From Desulfogranum marinum (GTDB lineage Bacteria; Desulfobacterota; Desulfobulbia; Desulfobulbales; Desulfobulbaceae), in assembly GCF_016918565.1 (NCBI RefSeq), contig NZ_JAFFQD010000014.1, positions 47,823 through 111,822 of the forward strand: DNA of 64,000 nucleotides. The letters run 5' to 3'. Position 1 is the stretch's first letter. Each line of letters opens with the position of its first letter. The translations under genes were made by a program, and so were the position numbers. Positions 15,727 through 24,683 of the stretch are shown piece by piece. The notes beneath the pieces were generated by a model that had not been told where the DNA came from, searched no databases, and worked only from the letters and a program-made list of their open reading frames with translations.

Positions 15727-18651
15727 TTAGAGGGTGGTAATATCATTAAAAACGGTCTTTGCACCGGCAATTTTTTCACCGTTGCCGATGGTTGCTCGGT
15801 AAGCATTGTTTTTTAAACGATCAAATAGAGCGGCATACTCCCGGAGGTCATCAACACTGGTGGCGATAACCTCACTGATCCGCTGCTGTTTAAAGTTTGG
15901 CGTAACTCCTGAAAGGTATTCGTTGCGAGCCATTGCACCACGGGCAGCCGGTCCCTGATGCGGGGTAAGATTGCCGTAGGTGCCGATGATGAGTTGACTG
16001 AGCATGTCGCTGCTAACGTCAATGGAGGCGATAGTCTCTTGTATGGCATCGTAGGCAGCGTAGGTTTTATCGACCTGAGGATCTCGATAGCTCACGACTC
16101 CAAAGTTACCTGTTAAATGATTGAATTGAATAAAGCAGCCATAGGCCCCTCCTTTTTGACGCACCGTATTCCACAAGTAATCTCTCGAAATCCACGTTTT
16201 CAGCACTTCAAAACTACCCGTGTACTGATCGAGAGTTGGGAAGAGAGTGCATCCCTGAACGTTGTAAACCACTTCTGCAGAGGTGGAGAATGCCTGGCTT
16301 GCCGGCATCTCGATAAAGGCAGGTTGCACGTGTGTCAACGGAGCCGTATTCAAGGTTGACACAATGGCAGGGGCTAACTGCTGAAAAGTTGCTATGTCTT
16401 GCTGGTCTGCAGTGATGGAGATGACTAAACCCTCTTTGTTGAGCAACGTATCCTTAATGACCCCAAGTGCGTGTAGAAAAGATTCCTCCATTTGGTCGTA
16501 GTTTAAGGCAAGGTGCTTGAGTGTGAGGTAAGCGTGTGCGCCATTAATATATTCATTGTATTTCCCGGCAAGACTGAGATGAGAAAACACTCTGGTCGAG
16601 GCCAGCGTATATCCTTCACTTTGTACAGAGTGCTCAGCCCAGGCATATTCCCGTTGCACGATTTCGCGGATGCGCTGCCGATTCGTGAGGTTAACGTCGG
16701 TAAAGACCTCAGCAAGCAGGTTGATGGCTCTGTCCAGGTTGGTGGAAAGCGACTTGAGATGAAACCACTGGATGGGGCGGACGATGTCGCGGGAGCCGGA
16801 CTGGAGGTAGGTGTTAAATGAATGAGAGAAGCCACCTGTGTAGATATTTACATCTTTTGTGAACTGCATGTAGTCTTTATCTGCAGTACCGATTTCGGTG
16901 AAAATAGTGCCGAATATGTCCAGGTAGGGGAGCAGATCTGCTGAAAGCCCTGAACAGTCCAGCCCAAAATCCAGATAACAGATACCATTGGTTGGTAAAT
17001 CGTTGACAAGCAGTTCCGTGTCAGCCAGATGTTGGGCTGTTACTACATATTGTTCGGGCTTCGGGTCGAGATCCTTCACTTTAAGCCTGGGAAGCAACTG
17101 GAGACTGGATTGAGAGTTAGGGGTGGACTGCAGTTGTATAAGCTCATGGGTCCGGTTTACAAGGGATTGCCGTTGTTGCTCGTTGAGATGCTGTTCATAT
17201 TTTTCCAGACGTGCCTTCTCCTGGGTAGCATTCTGCTGCAGTTTATCCGGATCCGGAGTGAGGGTCACTATGGCGGATGCCTGATTGTCAAGAAGATATT
17301 CTTGAATGAGGTATTCAAAATACCCGTTCTCAAGGGCATCCTTTCGTATCTCTGCAAACAGTTCCTCTACCTGGAGGGCGGAAAAAGGGTCAAGGCCATA
17401 TTTCATGGCAGGGAGAGCTTTACTGATGAGGTCTAGCCCTCTTTGAGCCTTGTTCATTTCCTCCCGTACTGAAAATTCATATTTGTTGAGTTCTGAGAGG
17501 ACAAGTTCCGGGTCAAGTTTTTGCTCGACCATGGTGGCAAGGGTTTGCTTATAAAGTTTGAGAAAGGTCTCTCTTTTTTCGGGGTCTGAGCCAATGAGAT
17601 AGGTCATCATGATAGTGGTATAGGTGGAGTTATCCAGGAAAAGACCACCAAAATCATGACAGAGACGTGCCTCAATGATAGCATTTTTTAGAGGGGAGGC
17701 ATCGGAGTTGAAGAGAATATGCGCGATAATTTGAAAGGCTGTATTTTTTTTCCGTTCGTTCGCCGTGCCAACGATGCTGCTTACTGCAAGGAATGTTTTT
17801 TGCGCGAGGTCTGTGCCGGGTTGGACAGGATAGCGGGCTTCTTTGAAAACGGTTTTCTGAATGGGCTCTCCCTGGACAATTTCAGCACGAGGAACAGGTT
17901 CAGCAAATTTGCTGAGAAAGTTGGTTTCAATAAAAGCAAGCTCTTCTGTAAGTGAAGCATTGCCGTAAAAGAAGAACGTAGCATTAGCCGGATGATAATG
18001 GTCGTGATGAAATTGAACGAATTCTTCGTAGGTGAGGTCGGGAATAGCTACCGGGTCACCACCGGATTCGTGAGCATAGGTTGAACCGGGCAATAAGCCC
18101 AGGTACGTTTGGTGAAAAAGGGAACGAATGGGATCAGAAAAAGCACCTTTCATTTCATTGAGCACCACCCCGGAATACTCGATTTTGTCTTCTAGCTTTT
18201 CAATGTGATAGTGCCATCCTTCCTGTTCGAAGGTGGTTTTCTGCAGCAGGGGATGGAGTGTAACATCACAGTAAACATCCATGATGTTGAAGTATTCTTT
18301 ACTGTTGCGAGTGGCAAAGGGGTACCAGGTCGTATCAGCACCTGTCATGGCGTTGAGAAAGGTCATCAGCCCACCTTTGTTTATTTCACCAAAAACATCA
18401 TGGACAGGATACTTTTTTGATCCCATGAGCACAGAGTGTTCGAGAATGTGGGCAACGCCTGTGGAATCTTCAGGAACGGTCATAAAGGAAACGCAAAAGG
18501 TTTTGTTGGGATCGTTGTTTTTTATGGCAAAGGCTGTGCAGCCAAGAGTGTTGTGCTGGAAACGATAGACCGTGGAGTGTATTTCGGAGATATTCTGTTT
18601 GTTGATAAGGGTGAAGTTACTGTATGTGTTACCTTGGATAAAATCAGTCAT
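15727..18651 (-). CDS. Presequence-protease-like M16C zinc metallopeptidase
   Basis: A 974-residue enzyme of the M16C family. The inverted zinc motif HILEH is near residue 70, with the distal glutamate likely in the SGVVLNEMKGAF segment about 100 residues later. The two M16 halves and the linker are of full length for presequence protease / Hyp1 relatives, which degrade peptides inside the cell. No signal peptide is visible. I chose the ATG at 18651; a TTG two codons earlier is possible. It starts 12 bases after the stop of dtd, so rsmE-dtd-peptidase may be one unit. Confidence 0.9.
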   Translation of the reverse strand: MTDFIQGNTYSNFTLINKQNISEIHSTVYRFQHNTLGCTAFAIKNNDPNKTFCVSFMTVPEDSTGVAHILEHSVLMGSKKYPVHDVFGEINKGGLMTFLNAMTGADTTWYPFATRNSKEYFNIMDVYCDVTLHPLLQKTTFEQEGWHYHIEKLEDKIEYSGVVLNEMKGAFSDPIRSLFHQTYLGLLPGSTYAHESGGDPVAIPDLTYEEFVQFHHDHYHPANATFFFYGNASLTEELAFIETNFLSKFAEPVPRAEIVQGEPIQKTVFKEARYPVQPGTDLAQKTFLAVSSIVGTANERKKNTAFQIIAHILFNSDASPLKNAIIEARLCHDFGGLFLDNSTYTTIMMTYLIGSDPEKRETFLKLYKQTLATMVEQKLDPELVLSELNKYEFSVREEMNKAQRGLDLISKALPAMKYGLDPFSALQVEELFAEIRKDALENGYFEYLIQEYLLDNQASAIVTLTPDPDKLQQNATQEKARLEKYEQHLNEQQRQSLVNRTHELIQLQSTPNSQSSLQLLPRLKVKDLDPKPEQYVVTAQHLADTELLVNDLPTNGICYLDFGLDCSGLSADLLPYLDIFGTIFTEIGTADKDYMQFTKDVNIYTGGFSHSFNTYLQSGSRDIVRPIQWFHLKSLSTNLDRAINLLAEVFTDVNLTNRQRIREIVQREYAWAEHSVQSEGYTLASTRVFSHLSLAGKYNEYINGAHAYLTLKHLALNYDQMEESFLHALGVIKDTLLNKEGLVISITADQQDIATFQQLAPAIVSTLNTAPLTHVQPAFIEMPASQAFSTSAEVVYNVQGCTLFPTLDQYTGSFEVLKTWISRDYLWNTVRQKGGAYGCFIQFNHLTGNFGVVSYRDPQVDKTYAAYDAIQETIASIDVSSDMLSQLIIGTYGNLTPHQGPAARGAMARNEYLSGVTPNFKQQRISEVIATSVDDLREYAALFDRLKNNAYRATIGNGEKIAGAKTVFNDITTL

Positions 18652-18663
18652 GGTCAATGGTGT

Positions 18664-19113
18664 TTAAATAGTTTTAGGGGAATCAAGCAGCAGGGTAACT
18701 GGGCCTTGGTTGGTAAGGGTAACATCCATTTCCGCCTGAAAGGTGCCGGTTTGTGGAGGAAATCCGATACGGGTGCACTCTTCTATAAAGTCAAGATATA
18801 ATTGTTGTGCCTTCTGCGGTGGAGCTGCAGACGACCAGGATGGGCGACGACCTTTCCGACAATCACCATACAGGGTGAATTGAGAAACGACAAGTAATTG
18901 ACCGTTCACATCATTGAGGGATAAGTTCATGATCCCATTATCGTCATCAAAAATGCGGAGATTAATAATTTTTTCGGCCAGCCATTTCACATCCTTGTCA
19001 GTGTCGTTTCCGTGAACGCCTAGAAGGATTAGGAGTCCTTGTTCTATGGCTCCGGTAACAATATTTTCTACCTTTACATTTGCTTGGGAAACCCTTTGAA
19101 TCACAGCTCTCAT
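18664..19113 (-). CDS. dtd: D-aminoacyl-tRNA deacylase
   Basis: A 149-residue enzyme that removes D-amino acids from mischarged tRNA. The start MRAVIQRV, the SQFTLYGD motif and the NQGPVTLLLD motif (family NxGPVT) form the substrate pocket and are intact. Length is exactly that of the family. It stands between rsmE upstream and the M16 peptidase downstream on the same strand. Confidence 0.95.
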   Translation of the reverse strand: MRAVIQRVSQANVKVENIVTGAIEQGLLILLGVHGNDTDKDVKWLAEKIINLRIFDDDNGIMNLSLNDVNGQLLVVSQFTLYGDCRKGRRPSWSSAAPPQKAQQLYLDFIEECTRIGFPPQTGTFQAEMDVTLTNQGPVTLLLDSPKTI

Positions 19114-19214
19114 TGTGTACCGTTTATTGTTGGTTATGGAAAAGGGAGGAAGAAAGAAAAGAGGGCTCTACCGAGGCACCTTTTCGTGAGACGGTCGTTG
19201 AAACGACCATACAG

Positions 19215-19964
19215 TTACCGCTTCTTAGACGGGACTGAAGCGTATTGATGACCCGCAGCCAAGACATACTGGGTTATGGCGACGGCCGCAATCGTAGCTG
19301 TTTCTCCCCGTAAAATAGAGGGACCAAGTGAAAAAGGAAGAAATCCGAAATCAAGGAGCGTGTCAACCTCCTGCTGGTGCCATCCACCTTCCGGACCTAT
19401 GCAGATACAGATGGGCCCTGGTTGACTGCACATATCAAGGGGGAGAAGGGTCGAACCTTCTTTTTCCCATGCTATATATTTGTGGGTATAAGGAGAAAAA
19501 TCTACTTTTTCTAATGAAGTCTGCCCGGCAATGTGCATGGGGGTAGGGCGTTGAGACTGTTTGCAGGCTTCGACCATGATTCGCTGCCATCGTGCATGGC
19601 GGTTGTCATTTAGAGCTTTGTGGTCACAAAAGCGGGTATAGAGGGGAAGGAGGTGTATCACTCCCAGTTCGGTAGCTTTTTGAACTACCATTTCCATTTT
19701 TTTTCCTTTGAGGACACCTTGAGCCAAAGTGATTGGAAAAAGCGATTCCTGCTCGACTTGTTTCTTGTCAATCACCGCCGCACGAACAGATTTTTTTCCG
19801 GTCACGTCAAGGGTGGCCAGGTAGATGTGACCCGATCCATCAATAAACTCCACCTGCTCTCCAGGCTGGAGACGTAACACTGTGGAAATATGATGGGCCT
19901 CGGGCCCTGTAATGGTGATACGGTTATTTTGAATTGATTCAGGTGTAATGAAAAATCGGCGCAT
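19215..19964 (-). CDS. rsmE: 16S rRNA m3U1498 methyltransferase
   Basis: A 249-residue SPOUT methyltransferase that modifies U1498 of 16S rRNA. The N-terminal PUA-like part begins MRRFFITP with HHISTVLRL; the knotted SPOUT part has QGVLKGKKMEMVVQKATELG, ACKQSQRP, IGPEGGW and LGPSILRGETA. I chose MRRFF at 19964; a longer frame starts at 20006. It precedes dtd by about 100 bases on the same strand. Confidence 0.95.
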   Translation of the reverse strand: MRRFFITPESIQNNRITITGPEAHHISTVLRLQPGEQVEFIDGSGHIYLATLDVTGKKSVRAAVIDKKQVEQESLFPITLAQGVLKGKKMEMVVQKATELGVIHLLPLYTRFCDHKALNDNRHARWQRIMVEACKQSQRPTPMHIAGQTSLEKVDFSPYTHKYIAWEKEGSTLLPLDMCSQPGPICICIGPEGGWHQQEVDTLLDFGFLPFSLGPSILRGETATIAAVAITQYVLAAGHQYASVPSKKR

Positions 19965-20075
19965 GGAATGTACTTGAACAGGTGGTTTGGAGAAGAATAA
20001 TTGCAATAGCCTAACCCACTCTAATTACTCTGCCATGTGGATGCAACTGGGAACATAGAGGGAGTATAAACGAAA

Positions 20076-20106
20076 AAAGGGCACGCCTGTTTCCAGGGTG
20101 CCCTTT
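20076..20106 (-). terminator. Terminator after the selenopeptide gene
   Basis: AAAGGGCAC pairs perfectly with GTGCCCTTT around a 13-base loop; on the minus strand it is followed by six T. It lies about 35-40 bases after the last stop of the selenopeptide gene and before rsmE. Confidence 0.85.
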
Positions 20107-20111
20107 GAAAA

Positions 20112-20134
20112 ATACGTGCAACCTGCACGCGTAT
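20112..20134 (-). promoter_or_regulatory. Hairpin after the third UGA of the selenopeptide gene
   Basis: CGTGCA pairs with TGCACG around a GGT loop, extended by ATA/TAT across a two-base CG bulge. It starts 11 bases after UGA codon 108. It could be a third SECIS element, with a GGU loop like that of fdhF, or merely part of the 3' end. Confidence 0.45.
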
Positions 20135-20139
20135 CTTAT

Positions 20140-20469
20140 TTAGCTTCAGCCGCTTTTGCCAACAGGTTTTTTCACCTGTTCTTTTGTCTTATCAATGGCT
20201 TTGTCTGTTTCTTGTTTGGCTGCATCTGAGGCGGAGTCGACTGCTTTGTCGACCGTATCTTGTACGTGTTCTTCAGCGCTCACGGCGCTGGGTTTGGCAC
20301 CTCAGCCACTCGCTCCAGTAGGCTTTTCTACTTCGCTAGCGCTCCCGGCGCTAGGTTTGGCACCTCAGCCACTACTGGCGTGTACATTTGGTACCGAAAT
20401 ACCTCCTGCACCGATCAGTCCGGCAACACTGAGCCCGGCAAGTAGTTTGTGGAGTTCTTTTTTCTTCAT
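20140..20469 (-). CDS. sbtA: UGA-containing selenopeptide precursor (SbtA-like)
   Basis: A reading frame interrupted by TGA at codons 35, 56 and 108 and ended by TAA at codon 110. A GGGAGG site precedes the ATG by five bases. Residues 1-31 look like a leader or signal (KKKELHKLLAGLSVAGLIG, ending VHA). Two repeats follow, each Ser-Gly-UGA-Gly-Ala-Lys-Pro-Ser-Ala. Residues 66-101 are a charged, alanine-rich helix. The third UGA also follows Ser-Gly. Each of the first two UGA codons has a hairpin 10 bases downstream, as bacterial SECIS elements do. If UGA108 is a true stop the gene ends at 20146. From memory this matches the SbtA family of predicted thio(seleno)oxazole peptide precursors modified by a radical SAM enzyme; no such enzyme is in the window. 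Confidence 0.82.
20274..20290 (-). promoter_or_regulatory. SECIS-like hairpin after UGA codon 56
   Basis: CAGCGC pairs with GCGCTG around the loop CGTGA. Spacing from the UGA to the loop (18-22 bases) is identical to the first element, and the loop keeps the CGNGA pattern even though stem bases have changed in compensation at the outer pairs. Confidence 0.7.
20336..20354 (-). promoter_or_regulatory. SECIS-like hairpin after UGA codon 35
   Basis: On the minus strand CTAGCGC pairs perfectly with GCGCTAG around the loop CGGGA. The stem begins 10 bases after the UGA and the loop lies 18-22 bases after it, close to the geometry of the E. coli fdhF SECIS element. A G-containing loop is present. 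Confidence 0.7.
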
Positions 20470-20547
20470 AACATCCTCCCTGAAGGAAATTAATGAGGGG
20501 AAAAACAGATAGAGAATACCTATAGCTCATTGTTTTTCCATGGAGTT

Positions 20548-20575
20548 AATATATTCAAAAAGAAAAAGAAGTCAA
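20548..20575 (-). promoter_or_regulatory. Promoter of the selenopeptide gene
   Basis: On the minus strand a TTGACT box and a TATATT box are separated by 16 bases, close to the sigma-70 consensus. It lies about 80 bases before the start codon, after the stop of folA, so the selenopeptide gene probably has its own transcript. Confidence 0.6.
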
Positions 20576-20625
20576 GGCTATGTATGGGGCAAACACATAG
20601 ATGAGGTGACGGACAGTGGCGGTTC

Positions 20626-21102
20626 TCACTTTATTTTTTGGTACTTGATGATTGTATAGGTAATAGGGCCTATAGATTTGGCCATCCCGACAACCTGAAA
20701 TCTTTTGGAAGGGATATCAGGGAAAAACGTGTCCCCTTGAAAGTTCTGTTCGATAAGCGTAATCAACAGTGCGTCTGCCTTGTCCATGGCTTCTTTGTAG
20801 ACCTGGGCACCACCGATAATGAAACTACGGCGGTGTTGTGTACAATAGGACAATGCCTGTTCCAGGCTGGGGACAAAAAGACAGCCAGCGGACAAACCTT
20901 TTTTTTTGCTGGTAATGATAATATTTTGTCTACCAGGTAATGGGCGGCCAATGGACTCGAAGGTTTTTCGCCCCATGATGATGGGAGATCCCATGGTGAC
21001 ATGCTTGAAAAAACACTGCTCAGATGGAATGTGCCATGGAATGGAATTTTTGTGGCCAATGACATGGGAGGGCGTCATGGCTGCAATAATGATTATTTCC
21101 AA
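20626..21102 (-). CDS. folA: Dihydrofolate reductase
   Basis: A 158-residue enzyme reducing dihydrofolate with NADPH. The substrate motif VIGHKNSIPWHIPSE, the NADPH motif IIMGRKTFESIGRPLPGR and the FIIGGAQVYKEA motif are in order. The frame is open to 21186, but the family N-terminus corresponds to the TTG at 21102 (then EIIIIAAM), preceded by a weak AGGTC; the extra 28 residues would be unusual. It ends 156 bases before the selenopeptide start. Confidence 0.9.
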   Translation of the reverse strand: MEIIIIAAMTPSHVIGHKNSIPWHIPSEQCFFKHVTMGSPIIMGRKTFESIGRPLPGRQNIIITSKKKGLSAGCLFVPSLEQALSYCTQHRRSFIIGGAQVYKEAMDKADALLITLIEQNFQGDTFFPDIPSKRFQVVGMAKSIGPITYTIIKYQKIK

Positions 21103-21224
21103 AAGAAGACCTAATTGAGCTAGAGAACAATGAGAGCTTGCAAAAAAAAGATGATTTATTTTAAGGTGCTTTTGTTTTTTGAGCAAGTAAAGCCGGACAA
21201 ATTTGATGGAGAGGAGTGTTCTTT

Positions 21225-22172
21225 ATGCGATTTTTAATATATGGAGCTGGGGCTTTGGGACAGGCCATTGGCTGCATGTTGGCGACCGACGGACACGAGG
21301 TGGACCTCGTGCTGCGAGAGCGTTTTCAAAAAATTCTTGAAACAAATGGACTGAAGGTAACTGGTATCTTCGGCGACTACGAGGTCGCGCCGGGCAGGTT
21401 AAACCTGGTGACGAATCTAAATTGTCTGGACGGGAGTCTATATGAGTATGTCCTCATTACAACCAAGGCATATGACACGGAAAATGCTGTGAAGGACATT
21501 GCCGGCCTCCATGGGTTTCAAGGCACGGTTGTCTCTATGCAAAACGGTTGTGGAAACATGGAGCAGGTCGAAGCTGCTTTCGGCTCCAATCGTAGTTTGG
21601 GAGCAAGGGTGATAACAGGGTTTGAGATTGAACGTCCCGGCATTGTCAGGATAACTGTCTCAGCCGATGAGGTACATGTGGGGGGGTGCCGACAAGGACA
21701 TATTCCAGGGACAGCGGTTCGGTTTGCAGAGGCGGTTAACAAAGCTGGACTACCTTGTTGTGCCGTGGATGATATCCATAAGGACCTTTTTGCTAAGCTG
21801 CTCTATAATTGCGCGCTTAATCCTCTGGGGGCGATATTAGGGGTACATTATGGAGCGTTGTCTGACAGTGTTGATTGCAGGGAGATCATGGACCGGGTGA
21901 TTGAAGAGACCTTTATGGTTATTGATGCCATGGGATTTGCTACGCACTGGCAGGGGGCAGAGGTGTATAAGGAGATTTTTTATGATAAGTTGGTTCCTGT
22001 AACCTATGATCACCGGCCTTCAATGTTGCAGGATATTGAGCAGGAAAAACCAACCGAGGTGGAGGCTCTGATTGGTTATGTGGCTGCACAGGGAATGAAA
22101 AGCGGAGTGGCTACGCCTACCTGTGATATTCTTGCAGCACTCGTTCGTTTCAAAGAAAAGCAAACACGGTGA
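21225..22172 (+). CDS. panE: 2-dehydropantoate 2-reductase
   Basis: A 315-residue NADPH enzyme of pantothenate synthesis. The Rossmann motif is YGAGALGQAIG at residues 5-15, the catalytic lysine lies in DIHKDLFAKLLYNCALNPLGA and the conserved glutamate and asparagine in RPSMLQDIEQEKPTEVEALIGYV. The ATG at 21225 has GAGGAG upstream; a GTG three codons earlier is less likely. It is divergent from folA and convergent with recA. Confidence 0.92.
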   Translation: MRFLIYGAGALGQAIGCMLATDGHEVDLVLRERFQKILETNGLKVTGIFGDYEVAPGRLNLVTNLNCLDGSLYEYVLITTKAYDTENAVKDIAGLHGFQGTVVSMQNGCGNMEQVEAAFGSNRSLGARVITGFEIERPGIVRITVSADEVHVGGCRQGHIPGTAVRFAEAVNKAGLPCCAVDDIHKDLFAKLLYNCALNPLGAILGVHYGALSDSVDCREIMDRVIEETFMVIDAMGFATHWQGAEVYKEIFYDKLVPVTYDHRPSMLQDIEQEKPTEVEALIGYVAAQGMKSGVATPTCDILAALVRFKEKQTR

Positions 22173-22252
22173 ATAAAAAGCATGAGTTGATCGTGTCAAT
22201 CCCGTCTTGAATCCTCTACCTGGGAGGGTTGAAAAGAGATGTCAATAAAAGA

Positions 22253-22296
22253 AAGACGCTTTGCTTGCGTGATAGGCAAGCAAAGCGTCTTTTTGG
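22253..22296. terminator. Strong bidirectional terminator between panE and recA
   Basis: A perfect 16-bp stem (AAGACGCTTTGCTTGC with GCAAGCAAAGCGTCTT), seven-base loop, T-run on the plus side and A-run on the left side that gives T on the minus strand. It serves convergent panE and recA. Confidence 0.93.
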
Positions 22297-22323
22297 GAGA
22301 AGGAGTTCGTAGAAAGAAAGATG

Positions 22324-23382
22324 TTAATTTTGGGGTGGTTCTATCGGCGGTTCCTGCGCCTCATCACTCTGTGGGGCCATACCAAGACCAAGGCGTAATT
22401 TTGTATCGATATCCCTGAGCATATCCGGGTGCTCTGTGAGAAATTTTTTGGCATTTTCTCGTCCTTGCCCGATCCGTTCGTCCTGATAAGAGTACCAGGC
22501 ACCGCTTTTATCAACCAGCCCATGTTCAACTCCGAGATCAAGAAGATCTCCTACTTTGGAGATTCCTTCTCCATACACCATATCAAACTCAGCAAGTTTA
22601 AAAGGCGGAGCGACCTTGTTTTTGACGACCTTGACCTTGGTCCGATTGCCAATAACTTCCTGCCCGTCCTTGATTTGAGTCATCCTTCTTATATCGATCC
22701 GGATGGAACTGTAGAATTTAAGGGCATTACCACCGGTTGTTGTTTCAGGGTTACCGAACATGACACCAATTTTCATCCTGATCTGGTTGATGAAAATGAG
22801 GACGGTATTGGTTTTTTTCAAAACGCCTGCAAATTTTCGCATGGCATGGGACATGAGCCTGGCCTGCAGGCCGACATGCTGGTCACCCACATTGCCATCA
22901 ATTTCTGCACGTGGTACCAGCGCTGCAACCGAGTCTATGACAATGACGTCAATCCCGCCACTTCGCATCAGGATTTCGGTGATTTCAAGGGCCTGTTCGC
23001 CGAAGTCTGGTTGGGAAATCAAAAGGTTGTCCACATCGACACCTAAACGCTCAGCATAACTTGTGTCCAGAGCATGTTCCGCATCAATGAAGGCTGCGTT
23101 TCCTCCCAGTTTTTGTGCCTGGGCAATAACGTGGAGGGCAAGGGTGGTTTTTCCTGATGATTCCGGCCCGTAAATTTCTGTGATCCTTCCCCGGGGAAAT
23201 CCTCCTACTCCCAGCGCAAGATCAATTGAAAGAACACCGGTGGGGATAGCGGGAATATTTTCCCGTTCATCAGATCCAAGGCGCATGATGGAACCTTTAC
23301 CGAACTGACGCTGTATTTGAACAATTGCATTATCAACACTTTTTAATCTGCCTTCAGCAGCAGTTTCCTTGGACACAGCCAT
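22324..23382 (-). CDS. recA: Recombinase RecA
   Basis: A 352-residue recombinase. Walker A is GPESSGKTT, the catalytic glutamate is in the [12 protein letters not shown] region, L1 holds [18 protein letters not shown] and L2 [25 protein letters not shown] (residue runs given by their ends). It promotes strand exchange and the SOS response. It starts 23 bases after the stop of cinA and so probably belongs to the mnmA-mtaB-cinA-recA transcript. No clear LexA box was seen in front of it. Confidence 0.98.
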   Translation of the reverse strand: MAVSKETAAEGRLKSVDNAIVQIQRQFGKGSIMRLGSDERENIPAIPTGVLSIDLALGVGGFPRGRITEIYGPESSGKTTLALHVIAQAQKLGGNAAFIDAEHALDTSYAERLGVDVDNLLISQPDFGEQALEITEILMRSGGIDVIVIDSVAALVPRAEIDGNVGDQHVGLQARLMSHAMRKFAGVLKKTNTVLIFINQIRMKIGVMFGNPETTTGGNALKFYSSIRIDIRRMTQIKDGQEVIGNRTKVKVVKNKVAPPFKLAEFDMVYGEGISKVGDLLDLGVEHGLVDKSGAWYSYQDERIGQGRENAKKFLTEHPDMLRDIDTKLRLGLGMAPQSDEAQEPPIEPPQN

Positions 23383-23405
23383 GGGATCTCCTTAGCGTGG
23401 TTATT

Positions 23406-24650
23406 TCAATTTTCGAGAAGAGCTCGGCGTACAGTATCAAGTGCAGTGTACGCTGTTTTTTCTTGAATCTGAGTACGGGTTCCAGTGAAGTGATATAATG
23501 TTTCCTTCACTTTGTTGTTATGAAAAAGACCGACATACACAGTTCCGACTGGTTTTTCATCGGACCCGCCTCCTGGTCCGGCAATGCCGGTTACCGATAC
23601 AGCAGTACTGCATTTCAGTTTCGCAGCCAGTCTTGCTGCCATGGCTCTTGCTGTTTGCGGGCTAACCGCTCCGTAGTTATGAAGCAGGGCATGATCAACA
23701 TTGAGCAGCGTCTCCTTAAGCGCATTGGAATAGGCAATAACACCGCCGGCAAACCATTGTGAGCTGCCTGCAACCTGGGTTAATTTGGAGCCAATCAAGC
23801 CGCCTGTGCACGATTCGGCAACGCAGAGTAATCCTTTTCCGGCTTTTTTGAGCATAAGATTACCGACAGTCTCAGCCATGGACTGCCCACCTGTAGCGTA
23901 AAGGTATGTCCCGAGAGATGATCGAATGGCCTCATCAGTCGCGGTAAAGAGTGCTGCGGAGGTCTTTTGGTTATCAGTCGTGATCGTCAAGCTCACATGC
24001 ACTTCACAGCCAACCGGATAATAGCCGATTTGGATGGATTTTGTTTCTTCCAGGTTGACCAAGCGTGCATTGATTTCGGTTTCCGGCAGGCCAAAGGTTC
24101 GGTACAATTGCTGACATACGTGTTTGCCCGGCTGTGGGTACCATTCCTGCAGCGCGGGGAGGACTTTGTCGGTGAGGAGATGTTCCATCTGGGATGGTAT
24201 ACCGGGCAGAAAAAACAAAGGTTTATCGGCATGGGGCAGCAAGTAACCAGCCATCCGGTAGGTCTCGTCGAGAATGGTTGCGTTCTCTGGAAGCCAGGCA
24301 AGCTTTTGTACAGCAGCTCGCTTGCAGGCATCCATATTTGTCAGCCGTTTTTCTATATTGGCAACCACTCGGCTATGCATTACTCCTTTGAGCTGGAGTG
24401 ACTCGATAACGGCTTGGTTGGTTAGGTCATCAGTTGTGCAGCCAAGACCACCGGTAACGATAACAAAGTCAGCCTGTTCAAGACTCTGCTTTATCGTTGG
24501 CCCTATGAGCGCAAATGAGTCGCCAATGGTGTGGATGGATCGGATCACATGGCCGGCTGCATGAAGCTTTTGGGCTGCATACCCACTGGTTGTATTGTTA
24601 ATCCTGCCGGTTGTCAGCTCGTCGCCGATGGCAATTATTTCTCCTATCAT
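23406..24650 (-). CDS. cinA: CinA: ADP-ribose pyrophosphatase / NMN amidase
   Basis: A 414-residue two-domain protein. The N-terminal MoaB/MogA-like COG1058 domain has GEIIAIGDELTTGRI and VTGGLGCTTDDLT; the C-terminal PncC domain has VAESCTGGLIGSKLT and VTGIAGPGGGSDEKPVGTVYVG. It recycles nicotinamide mononucleotide in pyridine nucleotide metabolism. It directly precedes recA, as in streptococci where cinA and recA form a competence operon; here the arrangement need not mean competence. Confidence 0.95.
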   Translation of the reverse strand: MIGEIIAIGDELTTGRINNTTSGYAAQKLHAAGHVIRSIHTIGDSFALIGPTIKQSLEQADFVIVTGGLGCTTDDLTNQAVIESLQLKGVMHSRVVANIEKRLTNMDACKRAAVQKLAWLPENATILDETYRMAGYLLPHADKPLFFLPGIPSQMEHLLTDKVLPALQEWYPQPGKHVCQQLYRTFGLPETEINARLVNLEETKSIQIGYYPVGCEVHVSLTITTDNQKTSAALFTATDEAIRSSLGTYLYATGGQSMAETVGNLMLKKAGKGLLCVAESCTGGLIGSKLTQVAGSSQWFAGGVIAYSNALKETLLNVDHALLHNYGAVSPQTARAMAARLAAKLKCSTAVSVTGIAGPGGGSDEKPVGTVYVGLFHNNKVKETLYHFTGTRTQIQEKTAYTALDTVRRALLEN

Positions 24651-24683
24651 CTGTTTCGTCTCCCTTTTTGAACAGGGGGTACT

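Noticed and set aside
20156..20512. 118-codon plus-strand frame opposite the selenopeptide gene
   Set aside because: No ribosome binding site, low-complexity composition, and it is antisense to a better-supported gene with leader, repeats and its own promoter and terminator.
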